Part shown: positions 51,357 to 60,401 of the stretch, one piece after another | How positions within the stretch are numbered: the first letter of the stretch is position 1 | Layout of the letters: every line of letters begins with the position of its first letter | Origin: GCA-2683825 sp965662355 | GTDB lineage: Bacteria; Planctomycetota; UBA1135; GCA-002686595 | NCBI GenBank assembly: GCA_965662355.1 | Contig: CBFIHP010000011.1 | Location: forward strand, 124,001-188,000 | DNA: 64,000 bases | Direction: 5' to 3' | Translations under genes and position numbers: made by a program | The notes under the pieces: generated by a model | The model's input: only the letters and a program-made list of their open reading frames with translations | Databases searched by the model: none | What the model was told of the DNA's origin: nothing

Positions 51357-52852
51357 AACTCCGTCTCGAAGTCGGAGCTCTGGATGATGCGCGGACTGAT
51401 GGCGAAGAGCACCGTTTGCTTTTCCTTCTGCTGGAAGGTCGAACGGAAGAGGTGCCCCAACCAGGGAATGTCGCCCAGGAACGGTACCTTGCTGACGATC
51501 TCCCGATCGCGGCTCTGACTGAGACCACCGATCACGAGGGTCTGGCCGGGTTCGAGGTAGACGACGGTTTCCGCGGTGCGGTATGCAATCTGGGGTGCGA
51601 AGAGCGCCTCGCCGTCGATGACCGCGACCAACGTGTTGCCTGTTTGCTGGGAACCGATCAGCTTCACCTCGAGGGCCAGCGTCTTCGTACCGATGACGCG
51701 TGGCGAAACGAAGAGCTGGGTGCCCACCTTCTTGTAGACGACCGTCCCCGTGTTCCCCGCGGTCGTCACGTTCTTGATCTCGTAGAAGGGAATCTCGATG
51801 GTGCTGTCGATGCTGGCAACCCCGCCTGCACGCACCACGGTCTTGGGCTGCGAATCGATCTGAACGTTGTCGAGGCTTTGAATCAGCTCGATCACGGCAT
51901 CGAACTGAACCCCGTCCTGTAGCGCCCCCAGTACGGCGACGGCCTCCGAACCGCTGGAGAGGTTGGCCAGGTCGAAGTCGAGGCTCTGGACGAAATTGTC
52001 GGAGTCGAAAAGAAAGGCGGTGTTGACTCCGATGTCCGTCGTCTCGGACTCGGTGATCTCGATGATCTTCGCTTCCAGTTCGATCTGCGGCACGCCGGCC
52101 GAGGCGAAGAGGTTCAGAAAGTCCTCGAAGCTCTCCAGCAGGGCAAAGCTCGCCGTCACGACCAGGATGTCCGCCAGGACGACCGCAGTCGCCGCTGCCG
52201 GTACGGGCTTCGAGAAGTCCGTGTAGTACTCCTGGTCCCACTTCTCGAGCAACTGCAACTCGACGACGCTCGGATCCAGGGGCGGCACCTCGTTGCCCTT
52301 GACCCGCTGGCGAAAGGGAAACGGATCGAGTGCCGCCATCAACTCGAGCACCTTCGTGCCACGCCCCACAGGCATGGAGTAGGGCTTCGTGATGAAAGTC
52401 TCCTCACCCTCGGTGCGCAGAATGATACGCTCGCCGAATTGCAGGTAGGGGTTCTCGAGGATCTCCTCGACCCCTCCGGGAGGGTCTTCCTGCATGTGCT
52501 GCTGGATCTTCTCCAGCTGGGCACGCACGGCAGGATCGGCTGCGTTGGCCAAGGGCATCGAGTCTCCCTTCAGGGGCTCGACATCGCTGCCCGAGCCAAC
52601 CTGGCCCACCACGGGTGTGGCCCCGCCCTCGCGCATGCGCCGCGCGATCTCTTCCGTCGTCCCCTTGCCACGTACATCCTGCCCCTTGCGGGGGGCCAGA
52701 CAGCCCGTGAGATCGAGGACGAAGACACCAAACCCGACCGCGAGTAGCGCATCGCGAACCGCAAAGCGACTGTCGGTCCTAGCCTCGATTTCCGCCTGAG
52801 GGATCCCAGCGGTAGCGAATCGCATCGAGGCCTGCGAGCGCTTGAGGGACAA
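51353..52852 (-). CDS. secretin-family outer-membrane protein (GspD/PilQ-like)
   Basis: 499-residue protein with a leader carrying a lipobox-like LTGC. The C-terminal ~230 residues form a secretin domain: GVPQIELEAKIIEITE, DIGVNTAFLF, the FVSPRVIGTKTLALEVKL strands, VVYLEPGQTLVIGGL and the hallmark VPFLGDIPWLGHLFRS. The N-terminal half is acidic and helical without clear N0/N1/N2 repeats. It starts at TTG after an AGGA ribosome site; an ATG nine codons later is an alternative. Alone except for a small exported protein upstream. Secretins form ring-shaped gates for type II secretion or type IV pili; here the system is not determined. Confidence 0.9.
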   Translation of the reverse strand: MSLKRSQASMRFATAGIPQAEIEARTDSRFAVRDALLAVGFGVFVLDLTGCLAPRKGQDVRGKGTTEEIARRMREGGATPVVGQVGSGSDVEPLKGDSMPLANAADPAVRAQLEKIQQHMQEDPPGGVEEILENPYLQFGERIILRTEGEETFITKPYSMPVGRGTKVLELMAALDPFPFRQRVKGNEVPPLDPSVVELQLLEKWDQEYYTDFSKPVPAAATAVVLADILVVTASFALLESFEDFLNLFASAGVPQIELEAKIIEITESETTDIGVNTAFLFDSDNFVQSLDFDLANLSSGSEAVAVLGALQDGVQFDAVIELIQSLDNVQIDSQPKTVVRAGGVASIDSTIEIPFYEIKNVTTAGNTGTVVYKKVGTQLFVSPRVIGTKTLALEVKLIGSQQTGNTLVAVIDGEALFAPQIAYRTAETVVYLEPGQTLVIGGLSQSRDREIVSKVPFLGDIPWLGHLFRSTFQQKEKQTVLFAISPRIIQSSDFETEF

Positions 52853-52870
52853 GAGAAATTTCCTGGTCGC

Positions 52871-53305
52871 TCAGAAGAGCTTCTTGACCGCGGCGGTAAT
52901 GTCCGTGGCCTTCTTGGTGCCGGTGTGAGTGATCTTTTTCCACACGCCGCAGAGGCCCTTGTTGTCCTGAATTTTTTGACAGGACTTGGTGATCCGCGTC
53001 TTGGCCTTGTTGCGCAGAGCCTTGCCCTCCGCCGAGTTGGGATCGATGCCGTCCTTCTTGAGCTTCTTGATCTCGGGTGTCGCGTCCCACAGCTTGTCGT
53101 AGTCGACGACCCCGGGGCTCGAGATCTTGCGCACATCGGAGATGCCGCAGATGTTGTCGTCCTTGTCCGCGATCCACTTTTCCTCGACAACGTCTCCGCG
53201 GCTCGTCGACATTCCGGGCAGGGAACCAGCACTGGCGGGGATTGCGCCCAGAAGAACAAGGCATGAGACCGCGCAAACCATCCACATGGAGCTCCTCATC
53301 GTCAT
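52871..53305 (-). CDS. small exported protein upstream of the secretin
   Basis: 144-residue product with a signal peptide (VCAVSCLVLLGAIPASAG). The mature ~115 residues are basic and Lys-rich (EIKKLKKDGIDP, KTRITKSCQKIQD, KKITHTGTKKATDIT) with four Cys that may pair. No family is recognised. A clear GGAGG ribosome site precedes the ATG. The secretin gene follows 18 bases after its stop, so they are probably co-transcribed; it might be a secretin-associated periplasmic protein, which is an inference. Confidence 0.78.
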   Translation of the reverse strand: MTMRSSMWMVCAVSCLVLLGAIPASAGSLPGMSTSRGDVVEEKWIADKDDNICGISDVRKISSPGVVDYDKLWDATPEIKKLKKDGIDPNSAEGKALRNKAKTRITKSCQKIQDNKGLCGVWKKITHTGTKKATDITAAVKKLF

Positions 53306-53617
53306 CCCTGCCTCCAATCTTTTGCTTTCACTGAGTGATTCCCCTCTTGCCTGCTGGGTTCTGCCGAACACCGGGCTGCCGTCCCGAGGATGGCTGATCG
53401 CAGCCGAGTCCCCGGAGCGAGCAGCTTCCCCGAAGCCCGCGTACCGGCTCCCCTTGGTCAGACTCTATGTCGGACATGCCATGCAGCGAACTAGGCTAGG
53501 TTGTTGTGAAACTTCGATCCCCCCTTTTCTTGCGAATCCGGTGTAAACCGAATGCTAACAAGACGTTAGCGGCCCAGAATCGGGACTACAGGGGGAATCG
53601 AAAGTTTCTTCGGAGCA
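53306..53617. other. intergenic region between the secretin pair and pnp
   Basis: About 312 bases without a convincing gene on either strand. Its left end is the 5' region of the small exported gene; the right end is the 3' region of pnp, with a hairpin (GCTAAC-N5-GTTAGC, 53554-53570) listed separately. The middle shows nothing recognisable. Confidence 0.7.
53554..53570 (-). terminator. hairpin downstream of pnp
   Basis: A perfect GCTAAC/GTTAGC stem with a five-base loop lies 48 bases beyond the pnp stop codon. It may end or stabilise the pnp transcript; there is no strong T-run. Confidence 0.35.
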
Positions 53618-55723
53618 CTATGCCTTGGCCAGGGCTTGGCGGTGGGACAGCTTGATCTTGCCCCGATCATCGACGTGGATCACGACCACTTCGATCTCGT
53701 CTCCAATCGAGACCACGTCCTCAACGCGCTCGATGTAACCCTCACCCAGTTCCGAGATGTGGCACATGCCCTCGGTACCGGGAAGGATCTCGATGAAGGC
53801 ACCGAAGTCCTTCGTGCTCTTCACCGTACCGGTGTAGCGGGAGCCGATGCTGGGCGTTTCCGTCATGGCCGAGATCGTGTCGAGACAGGCCTTGACGCGG
53901 GCCCGGTCCAGTCCCGAAACCGACACTTCGCCGTCCTCGGAAACCACGGCGATCTTGACCTTGAACTGCTCTTGCAAGCCTCGGATGGTCCGGCCGCCGG
54001 GGCCGATCAGGAAACCGATCCGCTCCTGGGGAACGCGAACGAGCTCCATGGCGGGCGCGTAGTCGGAGATCTCGCTGGCAGGTCCGGGCACGGCCTCGAG
54101 CATCTTGCGCAGGATGTGAACGCGACCTTCCCGTGCCTGGGAAAGGGCCTCCTCGAGCAGAGCCCGCGTGACGCCCTCGATCTTGATGTCCATTTGCAGG
54201 GCAGTGATTCCCAGGCCCGAACCGGCGACCTTGAAGTCCATGTCGCCGTTGTGGTCCTCGGAGCCGAGGATGTCGGAGAGAATCGCCGTGCGATCTCCAT
54301 CCTGCACCAGCCCCATGGCGATGCCCGCCACCGGCTGGGCGATCGGAACACCACCGAGCATCAGGGAGAGGCAACCACCGCAGACCGACGCCATCGAGGA
54401 CGAGCCGTTGGATTCGAGGATCTCGGAGACGATGCGCATCGTGTAGGGGAACCGTTCGCGGTTCGGCAGCACCGGCATCAGGGCACGTTCGGCCAACATA
54501 CCGTGACCGATCTCGCGTCGACCCGGGCCCATGATGCGGCGCGTCTCACCGACGCTGAAGGGCGGGAAGCTGTAGTGGAGGTAGAAGTTCTTTTTGTACT
54601 CCTCCTCGATGCCATCGATGATCTGCTCGTCGTCCGGCGTGCCCAGCGTCGTCGAGACGATGGCCTGGGTTTCACCGCGGGTGAAGAGCGCCGAGCCGTG
54701 ATGGCGGGCGATGAAGTTGGGCACGACGGTGATCTCACGGATCTCATCGCTGGCGCGACCGTCGACCCGGCGACCCGAGAGGATCTCCTCACGCTCGACG
54801 GAAGAGTTCAGGTCGTGGAAGAGGTTCTTCACGGCCTTCGTGCGCGCGGCGAGCTCGTCCTTGAGCACGAAGCCCTCGGTCAGTTGCTCCAGGCAGGCCT
54901 TGCGAACCGCATTGACCGCGTCGTCGCGTTCGTGCTTGCCCTCGGTACGAATGGCGTCTTCCAGCTGGCCGCGGTAGGCATGCACGGCCGCTTCGAGCTC
55001 AGCATCGACCTCCGGCGGGTTGAATTCCATCTTCTCGTGGCCAGCGAGCTCGCGCAGCTCCTCGATGGCGGCGCAGATCGTCTTGATCTGGGTGTGGCCC
55101 AGTTCGAGGGCGTCGATCATCTCCTCCTCCGGCAGCTGATCCGCCGAAGCCTCGACCATGACGACGGCGTCGCCGTGGCCGGCGACCACGAGGTCGAGCG
55201 AAGCCTCTTCGCGCTTCTGGGGGTCGGTGGGCAGCACGCAGAGGCTGTCACCGAGCTTGCCGATGCGCACGGCGCCGAGCGAACCCCGGAAGGGGATCGA
55301 GCTGATGTGCAGCGCCGCGAAGCTGGCGATCATGGCCAGGATGTCGGAGGGGTTCTCGCCGTCATAGCCGAACACGCGGCTCATGACCTGGACTTCCTGG
55401 CGGAAGCCGGAGGGGAACAGCGGCCGGATCGAGCGGTCGATCAGGCGCATGGTCAGGATTTCCTTGGTCGTCGGGCGACCTTCGCGCTTGAAGAAGCCAC
55501 CCGGGATCTTGCCGGCGGCGTCGGTCTTCTCGCGGTAGTCGACGGTCAACGGGAAGAAGTCCATGTCGTCGCGACCGGGCGAGGTGCACGCGGCGGCGAA
55601 GCATTGGGTCTCCCCCATACTGACCAGGACACTACCTTGGGCTTGGCGGGCAATCTGGCCCGTCTCGAGGACGAGGGTCCGTCCTCCGAGCTCGCATTCC
55701 ACGCGGGCGTAGTTGTTACTCAT
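53618..55723 (-). CDS. pnp: polyribonucleotide nucleotidyltransferase (PNPase)
   Basis: 701-residue PNPase with two RNase PH domains (CTSPGRDDMDFFPLTVDYRE; later GSSSMASVCGGCLSLMLGG with the active-site Asp in SEDHNGDMDFKVAG), a KH domain (RIGFLIGPGGRTIRGLQEQ) and a C-terminal S1 domain (GSRYTGTVKSTKDFGAFIEI). The MSNNYARVECELGG start fits the family. Degrades RNA by phosphorolysis, usually in the degradosome. It follows rpsO in the conserved order. Its leader holds a repeated TCTTG (CAAGA on the transcript) stretch. Confidence 0.97.
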   Translation of the reverse strand: MSNNYARVECELGGRTLVLETGQIARQAQGSVLVSMGETQCFAAACTSPGRDDMDFFPLTVDYREKTDAAGKIPGGFFKREGRPTTKEILTMRLIDRSIRPLFPSGFRQEVQVMSRVFGYDGENPSDILAMIASFAALHISSIPFRGSLGAVRIGKLGDSLCVLPTDPQKREEASLDLVVAGHGDAVVMVEASADQLPEEEMIDALELGHTQIKTICAAIEELRELAGHEKMEFNPPEVDAELEAAVHAYRGQLEDAIRTEGKHERDDAVNAVRKACLEQLTEGFVLKDELAARTKAVKNLFHDLNSSVEREEILSGRRVDGRASDEIREITVVPNFIARHHGSALFTRGETQAIVSTTLGTPDDEQIIDGIEEEYKKNFYLHYSFPPFSVGETRRIMGPGRREIGHGMLAERALMPVLPNRERFPYTMRIVSEILESNGSSSMASVCGGCLSLMLGGVPIAQPVAGIAMGLVQDGDRTAILSDILGSEDHNGDMDFKVAGSGLGITALQMDIKIEGVTRALLEEALSQAREGRVHILRKMLEAVPGPASEISDYAPAMELVRVPQERIGFLIGPGGRTIRGLQEQFKVKIAVVSEDGEVSVSGLDRARVKACLDTISAMTETPSIGSRYTGTVKSTKDFGAFIEILPGTEGMCHISELGEGYIERVEDVVSIGDEIEVVVIHVDDRGKIKLSHRQALAKA

Positions 55724-55744
55724 CTTTTGTTTACTTCTCTTTCC

Positions 55745-55776
55745 TCTTGTCTTGTCTTGTCTTCTGTCTTGTCTTG
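55745..55776 (-). repeat. tandem pentanucleotide repeat in the pnp leader
   Basis: TCTTG is repeated five times with one TCTTC and a short break. On the pnp transcript this is a CAAGA-type purine-rich repeat, ending about 20 bases before the start codon. It may affect translation or S1/PNPase binding in the leader; slippage is also possible. Confidence 0.6.
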
Positions 55777-55949
55777 TTCGTTTCAATCTATCGGTCCGCT
55801 CGGTGTGCCGCCGTTCTGTGTCCCTCTGTGAACCCTGTCCCGCTCTTCGTGGACTCGATGGGGGGGGACCTGGGCCGGAGGCGAATGCGCCCCCGACGAC
55901 CCAGCTGCGGGTGTCTGGCACACCTCCTCGGTTTTCGCCGACCTCGAGG

Positions 55950-56219
55950 TCAGCGACGCAGTCCCAGACGCTGAACGATGGTCTGGTAGCGGGAGGGGTC
56001 GCGACGGCGCAGGTAACGCAGAAGCTTGCTGCGTTGACCGACCATCATCAGAAGGCCGCGTCGGGACGTGTAGTCCTTGCGATGGACCTTCAGGTGTTCC
56101 GTCAGGTTGCGAATGTGTTCTGTGAGGATCGCGACCTGAACCTCGGGCGAACCGGTGTCGCCCTTCTCGGTAGCGTACTCTTCGATGATGTCCTTCTTGC
56201 GCTCGGCAGTGATAGCCAT
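55950..56219 (-). CDS. rpsO: 30S ribosomal protein S15
   Basis: 89-residue S15 with the complete family pattern: ITAERKKDIIEEYATEKGD, TGSPEVQVAILTEHIRNLTE, HLKVHRKDYTSRRGLLMMVG and RSKLLRYLRRRDPSRYQTIV. Binds 16S rRNA helices 20-22 and controls its own mRNA in other bacteria. pnp follows 226 bases downstream, the widely conserved rpsO-pnp arrangement. Confidence 0.98.
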   Translation of the reverse strand: MAITAERKKDIIEEYATEKGDTGSPEVQVAILTEHIRNLTEHLKVHRKDYTSRRGLLMMVGQRSKLLRYLRRRDPSRYQTIVQRLGLRR

Positions 56220-56483
56220 GGCTTGATCTCCGTTGTGACCGCCTGCGTTGGTCTACTTGCCTCGACCCGAGAGGAAGGTACTCCTGGGCGGAGGTGCGCT
56301 CCGACGGGCCTCCCGACCGACGGGTCGGGATCGAAAGCCTGAACCGGAACTCGGCCACGGAGGGTGTCGGAAAGACATCACCGAGGCCGGACCAGCCGCG
56401 CAGTGTAGTGTCCGGACCCGGGGAGAAGAACCCCCTGGCCCCAAGATCACCAGAGATGAGCCTCGCTGACGGGGGTCCGGGCC

Positions 56484-57095
56484 CTATTCCGCTCCGGAGG
56501 GCGGCTCTTGGGCGGCGACCGGGTCGCGCTCGGGCAAGCGGGACATGGCCAGGGCCGCGAAACGGCGAATGGCCTCGGGAATGAGCGTCGCCGAAGGCGT
56601 CGGCGGTCCGCGCCGGCCCTCGCTCAGATCGACCTCCTCGCGCAGGGTCGTGCTCCAGAGCACCGCGCCGGTCGTGTCCGCCCCTTCGAAGAGCACGACC
56701 TCGCCGCCGATCTCCACCTGACCCGAGGAGTAGAGCCGCGAGGGGTCGTAGTTCTCGATCACGACCAGGAGCAGCGCATCCGGCAAGGGGGTGCCTCGGA
56801 AAGAGGCCTCCATCCAGTTCTGATCGACATATTTGGCCGCCAACGGGCTGTACATGCGATCCACCAGGGCTTCTTCGAAGGCTGCGCGCATCAGATTGCG
56901 GGGGACGGAGTCTTTGCCGGTCTGATCCCGGACCGGGGCCACGGCCACGTCGGCGGGCTGGCGACGGGCGAGTAACTCGAGGTCGCCGCGAACCTCCCTC
57001 GTCGGCCCGAACTGGGTCGATTCACAGCCGGGAAGCCCGAGCAACAGGCAAAACCCGAGGAGAGACGTGCGGACGATGGAGCGGTGGTCGGTCAT
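56484..57095 (-). CDS. lipoprotein with DUF799/CsgG-like pattern
   Basis: 203-residue product with lipobox LGLPGC (Cys near residue 24). The mature part has DVAVAPVRDQTG, NLMRAAFEEALVDRMYSPL, AKYVDQNW, and LLLVVIENYDPSRLYSSGQVE, which together resemble GNA1162/DUF799 and CsgG-like outer-membrane lipoproteins. Family assignment is tentative. It lies in the leftward series between the Ig-like protein and rpsO; distances do not show an operon. Confidence 0.7.
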   Translation of the reverse strand: MTDHRSIVRTSLLGFCLLLGLPGCESTQFGPTREVRGDLELLARRQPADVAVAPVRDQTGKDSVPRNLMRAAFEEALVDRMYSPLAAKYVDQNWMEASFRGTPLPDALLLVVIENYDPSRLYSSGQVEIGGEVVLFEGADTTGAVLWSTTLREEVDLSEGRRGPPTPSATLIPEAIRRFAALAMSRLPERDPVAAQEPPSGAE

Positions 57096-57166
57096 GGTGA
57101 GAGTCCTCACGGCCGATGCTAGCGTGCGATGCGGCGGGACCAAAGGGGCTACCGGGAATGGGAGCG

Positions 57167-60100
57167 TTATTGGAGGGTGATGGACTGGGTTGCGGTCCGC
57201 GTGAAACGATCGTGGCGATTCAAGAGGTCCGACCAGAGGAAGGAGCTCAGGTTGGCCCCGGGGGACTGGAAACTCGCGATGTCCACATTGATCATGCCCA
57301 GGCTCAGGGGTGCGCTGATGAGGGCAGGCACGCGCAGAACCACGCTGGCCGCCCCCGCCGAGTCGACCCGCCACAGATTCCACTTGCGGCTCCCGTCGTC
57401 GAGCACGACCTGATACAGGCCTGTTTCCGGATCGGGAATCGAATTCGAGAGCTCGATGTTGAAGGGCAGTGAAACCGCAGCGCCCGGGGCCAGGAGCTGG
57501 GTCACATCGGGCAGAACGAACATCCCCGGGAACTCCGCAGCGAGGGGGCGCCGACCGCTCGCGTTGCCGGAGGTGTCGCGCACCTCGAAACGAACCCGGA
57601 GTCGATCCATGGCCAGGTCGTTCGAGCCCAGGAACCCGGCCCGCTCGAAGATCCCGGGATAGACCGGGCGCACCTGCCACATCCCGCCCCCGAGATCGAA
57701 CTGGGCGCCGGTGCTGACAACAAGCGGGCCCGTGGTGCCGGGGATCTCGACCTCGACCGTGACCCGGGGGCGTCCCGGAAGGGGGGTCATTAAATCGCCG
57801 TCCTCACCGAGCGGATCGCCCTCGAGATTCACGAGGTCGACCCCGTTGGTCATCGAGGCATCGAAGTCCACATCCGGAAAGACCATCGCCTGCTCGTCCG
57901 GGGCCTGGCCCGCCAGTAGATCCTCGATGGTGATCTGGCTGCTCAGCGTCGATCCGGCCACGACGCGATCCGTCGGGATTCGCAGATCGAAGGCGATCAG
58001 GAAGGCCTCGATCGCGCCCGGATCCGCGGCGTCGCGGGTGAAATCACCGGCGAAGAAAGCCTGGGCTCCAAACGAAAACGAGCGGATCGGTTCGGGGCCG
58101 AAAGCGCAGGCGAGCGCGGGGGCAGCCACGCACATGGCCGTATGAATCGCTCGATTGCCGGAGAAGAGAAAGCGCGTGTCGGAGACTACCGACTGGTCGT
58201 CCGGAATGTCCGCCGCCGCGTTCAGATCCGTGCTGGTGATCGTCCCCGACGCCAGCGACGTGTCGTTGCCCGAAACGCGAAGAGGCAGTGAGATCCCCGT
58301 GTTCGTCATACCGTGCAACGTGAATAGGTCGTATCCGCCGAGATCCGCGGTGATCAGCGAGTCCGCCGCCGCTCCATTGAAACCGAGCGTCACGAGACCG
58401 TCGGGTCCGGTCGAGCCCGTGGAGAAGAGCGGATAGTTCACCCCATCCCCCATGTCGGAATGCACGAACACCGTGACCCCCGACAAGGGTTCGAAGGTCT
58501 CGGCGTCGTAGACCTCGATGTCGAAGGTCGTGCCGCCTGTGGTTCCGGTCCGCACCACGCCCTTTTGTTCGAACCTACCCGTGATGGGGTCCGAGGGATT
58601 GAGGGCCGCGTCGTACGCGATCATCGTGAAGGTCGTGCTGCCGCCGGGCACGACCCCGAGGGGCACCGGTGCCGAGAGGAAACGACCACTGACCGCCCCG
58701 ACGACGGTCGCGGGAGTTCCGGCCATTAACTCGTTCGTCATGCCCCGCGCCACCACTTCGACGGCGCGTACGTTTTCGCTGGCTTCGCCCCGGATCACGA
58801 GGTCGCGCGCATCGGAGCGCACGAGTGCCGTCGACCCCCCCGGGGGCAGGAGGTCGAGGACCTCCGGGCCCGTGGTGTCCAGCAAGACGCCTTCCTCGAC
58901 CGTGATGGTGAACGGATTCGCGTCATACACCCGCATGGCCGATACCCGCGTCCCCCGCCGCAGGCGGAAAGCGATGTCCAGTACACCATCGGCGAAGCGG
59001 GGCTCGCCCGGAGCGATCAGGATCGGAAAGGCGGAGAGGCCCAGGATCGGGTTGTCCGGGTCCATGGCCATGTCGGGGATCTCGAAGCTGCCACGCACCG
59101 CGATGCGTTGCGTGAGATCGATGTTCTCGCCGAAGAGAAAGACGTCGACGAAATCGCCGATCATGGCGCCGCTCAAGGCCACTTGAACCATGAGCTCGTT
59201 CGTTCCGCCCTCGATGAGATTGGAAGAGCCGATGGCGTCGCTCGGGTCCGACAGGATCGTGCCTCCGAGCGGTACCGCCACAATGCCCGTGTCGAAGAAG
59301 AACTGCGTCGTCGGCAGGAAGGCATTGTCCGGGCCATCCTCGACGATGCGGTTGCCCGGGGGCGACAGCGTCACGCCGACCGTGACCGCATTGTCCAGTC
59401 CCGGCATCTGCGCGATGATCACCCGTGGTTCGGTCAACATCGCGCCGGGTACCCCCACCGTCAGCGGACCGATGACGGGGTTCGTAACGCTCGTGCCACC
59501 GTTGTCGATGACGAACGAGTCCTCATCGACGGTGTCGACGTTCATCGGCCGATCGAAGACGACGACAATGTCCCCAATCTCGTTCGCGTTGATCGAGTCC
59601 ATGGGCGGATACATGGCGATGATTTGCGGCTCGGGCTCAAAGTCATCTACGATCGAGAAATTACTGAGCACCTCGCCCATCCCTTGCCCCGGCGGCGCGT
59701 CGGGATCCCCGATGTTGAGCTCGAGTGCCTGACCGGTAACATCGAGCGGGATGCCCCGCGCTCGGACCTGGTAGTCGCCGATCTCGATCTCCATCGGGGC
59801 AAAGGCCACGAAAACGCGCCCTTCCGCAACGAGCTGGCCACCCAGCGGAACACCGATCCCGGTCACGCCCCCGGAGATCGATACGAGCTCGAAGGCACCC
59901 GCCAGGGAGGTCGGCTGCATCGACTCGCTGAACACGATCACGATCGGCGTCGTCCCCGCCTGTTCCGAGGCGTTGGGAAACAGGCTCTGGATCTCGGGTT
60001 GCGCATCGTCGATCACCATGCCGGTGAACGGAGCCCCCGCGGGGTCGGCGGCGAGCCCGGTCCCGGATCCGGGGGAGCAGCCCGCGCTCGAGAAAACACA

Positions 60101-60184
60101 GGCGGCGTTGTCACCACACCCGCTGGTGAAGACCAGCCCGGCGAGGGCCAATGCGGCTGCGAGATAGCGGAGAATCGGGGACAC
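57167..60184 (-). CDS. large lipoprotein with bacterial Ig-like (Big_5) domains
   Basis: 1005-residue product from a GTG start preceded by a GAGAGGA ribosome site; the lipobox is LVFTSGC. The N-terminal region has PLAADPAGA-like linkers and then repeated Ig-like domains, recognised by IVIVFSESMQPTS and DIVVVFDRPMNVDTV, the Big_5 theme (position-effect strands with 'VVFS..M'). Later segments carry more beta-rich repeats (FAPMEIEIGDYQVRARG; VRFEVRDTSGNASGR). No catalytic motif. Likely an outer-membrane or surface scaffold protein. Divergent from the TPR gene. Confidence 0.85.
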   Translation of the reverse strand: MSPILRYLAAALALAGLVFTSGCGDNAACVFSSAGCSPGSGTGLAADPAGAPFTGMVIDDAQPEIQSLFPNASEQAGTTPIVIVFSESMQPTSLAGAFELVSISGGVTGIGVPLGGQLVAEGRVFVAFAPMEIEIGDYQVRARGIPLDVTGQALELNIGDPDAPPGQGMGEVLSNFSIVDDFEPEPQIIAMYPPMDSINANEIGDIVVVFDRPMNVDTVDEDSFVIDNGGTSVTNPVIGPLTVGVPGAMLTEPRVIIAQMPGLDNAVTVGVTLSPPGNRIVEDGPDNAFLPTTQFFFDTGIVAVPLGGTILSDPSDAIGSSNLIEGGTNELMVQVALSGAMIGDFVDVFLFGENIDLTQRIAVRGSFEIPDMAMDPDNPILGLSAFPILIAPGEPRFADGVLDIAFRLRRGTRVSAMRVYDANPFTITVEEGVLLDTTGPEVLDLLPPGGSTALVRSDARDLVIRGEASENVRAVEVVARGMTNELMAGTPATVVGAVSGRFLSAPVPLGVVPGGSTTFTMIAYDAALNPSDPITGRFEQKGVVRTGTTGGTTFDIEVYDAETFEPLSGVTVFVHSDMGDGVNYPLFSTGSTGPDGLVTLGFNGAAADSLITADLGGYDLFTLHGMTNTGISLPLRVSGNDTSLASGTITSTDLNAAADIPDDQSVVSDTRFLFSGNRAIHTAMCVAAPALACAFGPEPIRSFSFGAQAFFAGDFTRDAADPGAIEAFLIAFDLRIPTDRVVAGSTLSSQITIEDLLAGQAPDEQAMVFPDVDFDASMTNGVDLVNLEGDPLGEDGDLMTPLPGRPRVTVEVEIPGTTGPLVVSTGAQFDLGGGMWQVRPVYPGIFERAGFLGSNDLAMDRLRVRFEVRDTSGNASGRRPLAAEFPGMFVLPDVTQLLAPGAAVSLPFNIELSNSIPDPETGLYQVVLDDGSRKWNLWRVDSAGAASVVLRVPALISAPLSLGMINVDIASFQSPGANLSSFLWSDLLNRHDRFTRTATQSITLQ

Positions 60185-60401
60185 GGAGCGTTTCCTCTCG
60201 GGAACGGGAGCTTGGGGCGGGGAGCCGAAACTGCGGGACGGTCGGAAAGGTCGGGTATTCCCCACCGTAGCGCAAGATCTCGGATCTTCCGCCTTTGATC
60301 CCCCGCACGAATTCCCTCGGGCACCCAAACCAACCTTCGAATCACGGCACGGGGCCACGGAGCGATCCCGATCGCGGCTAGAATCCTCGATCCTTCTCCG
60401 A

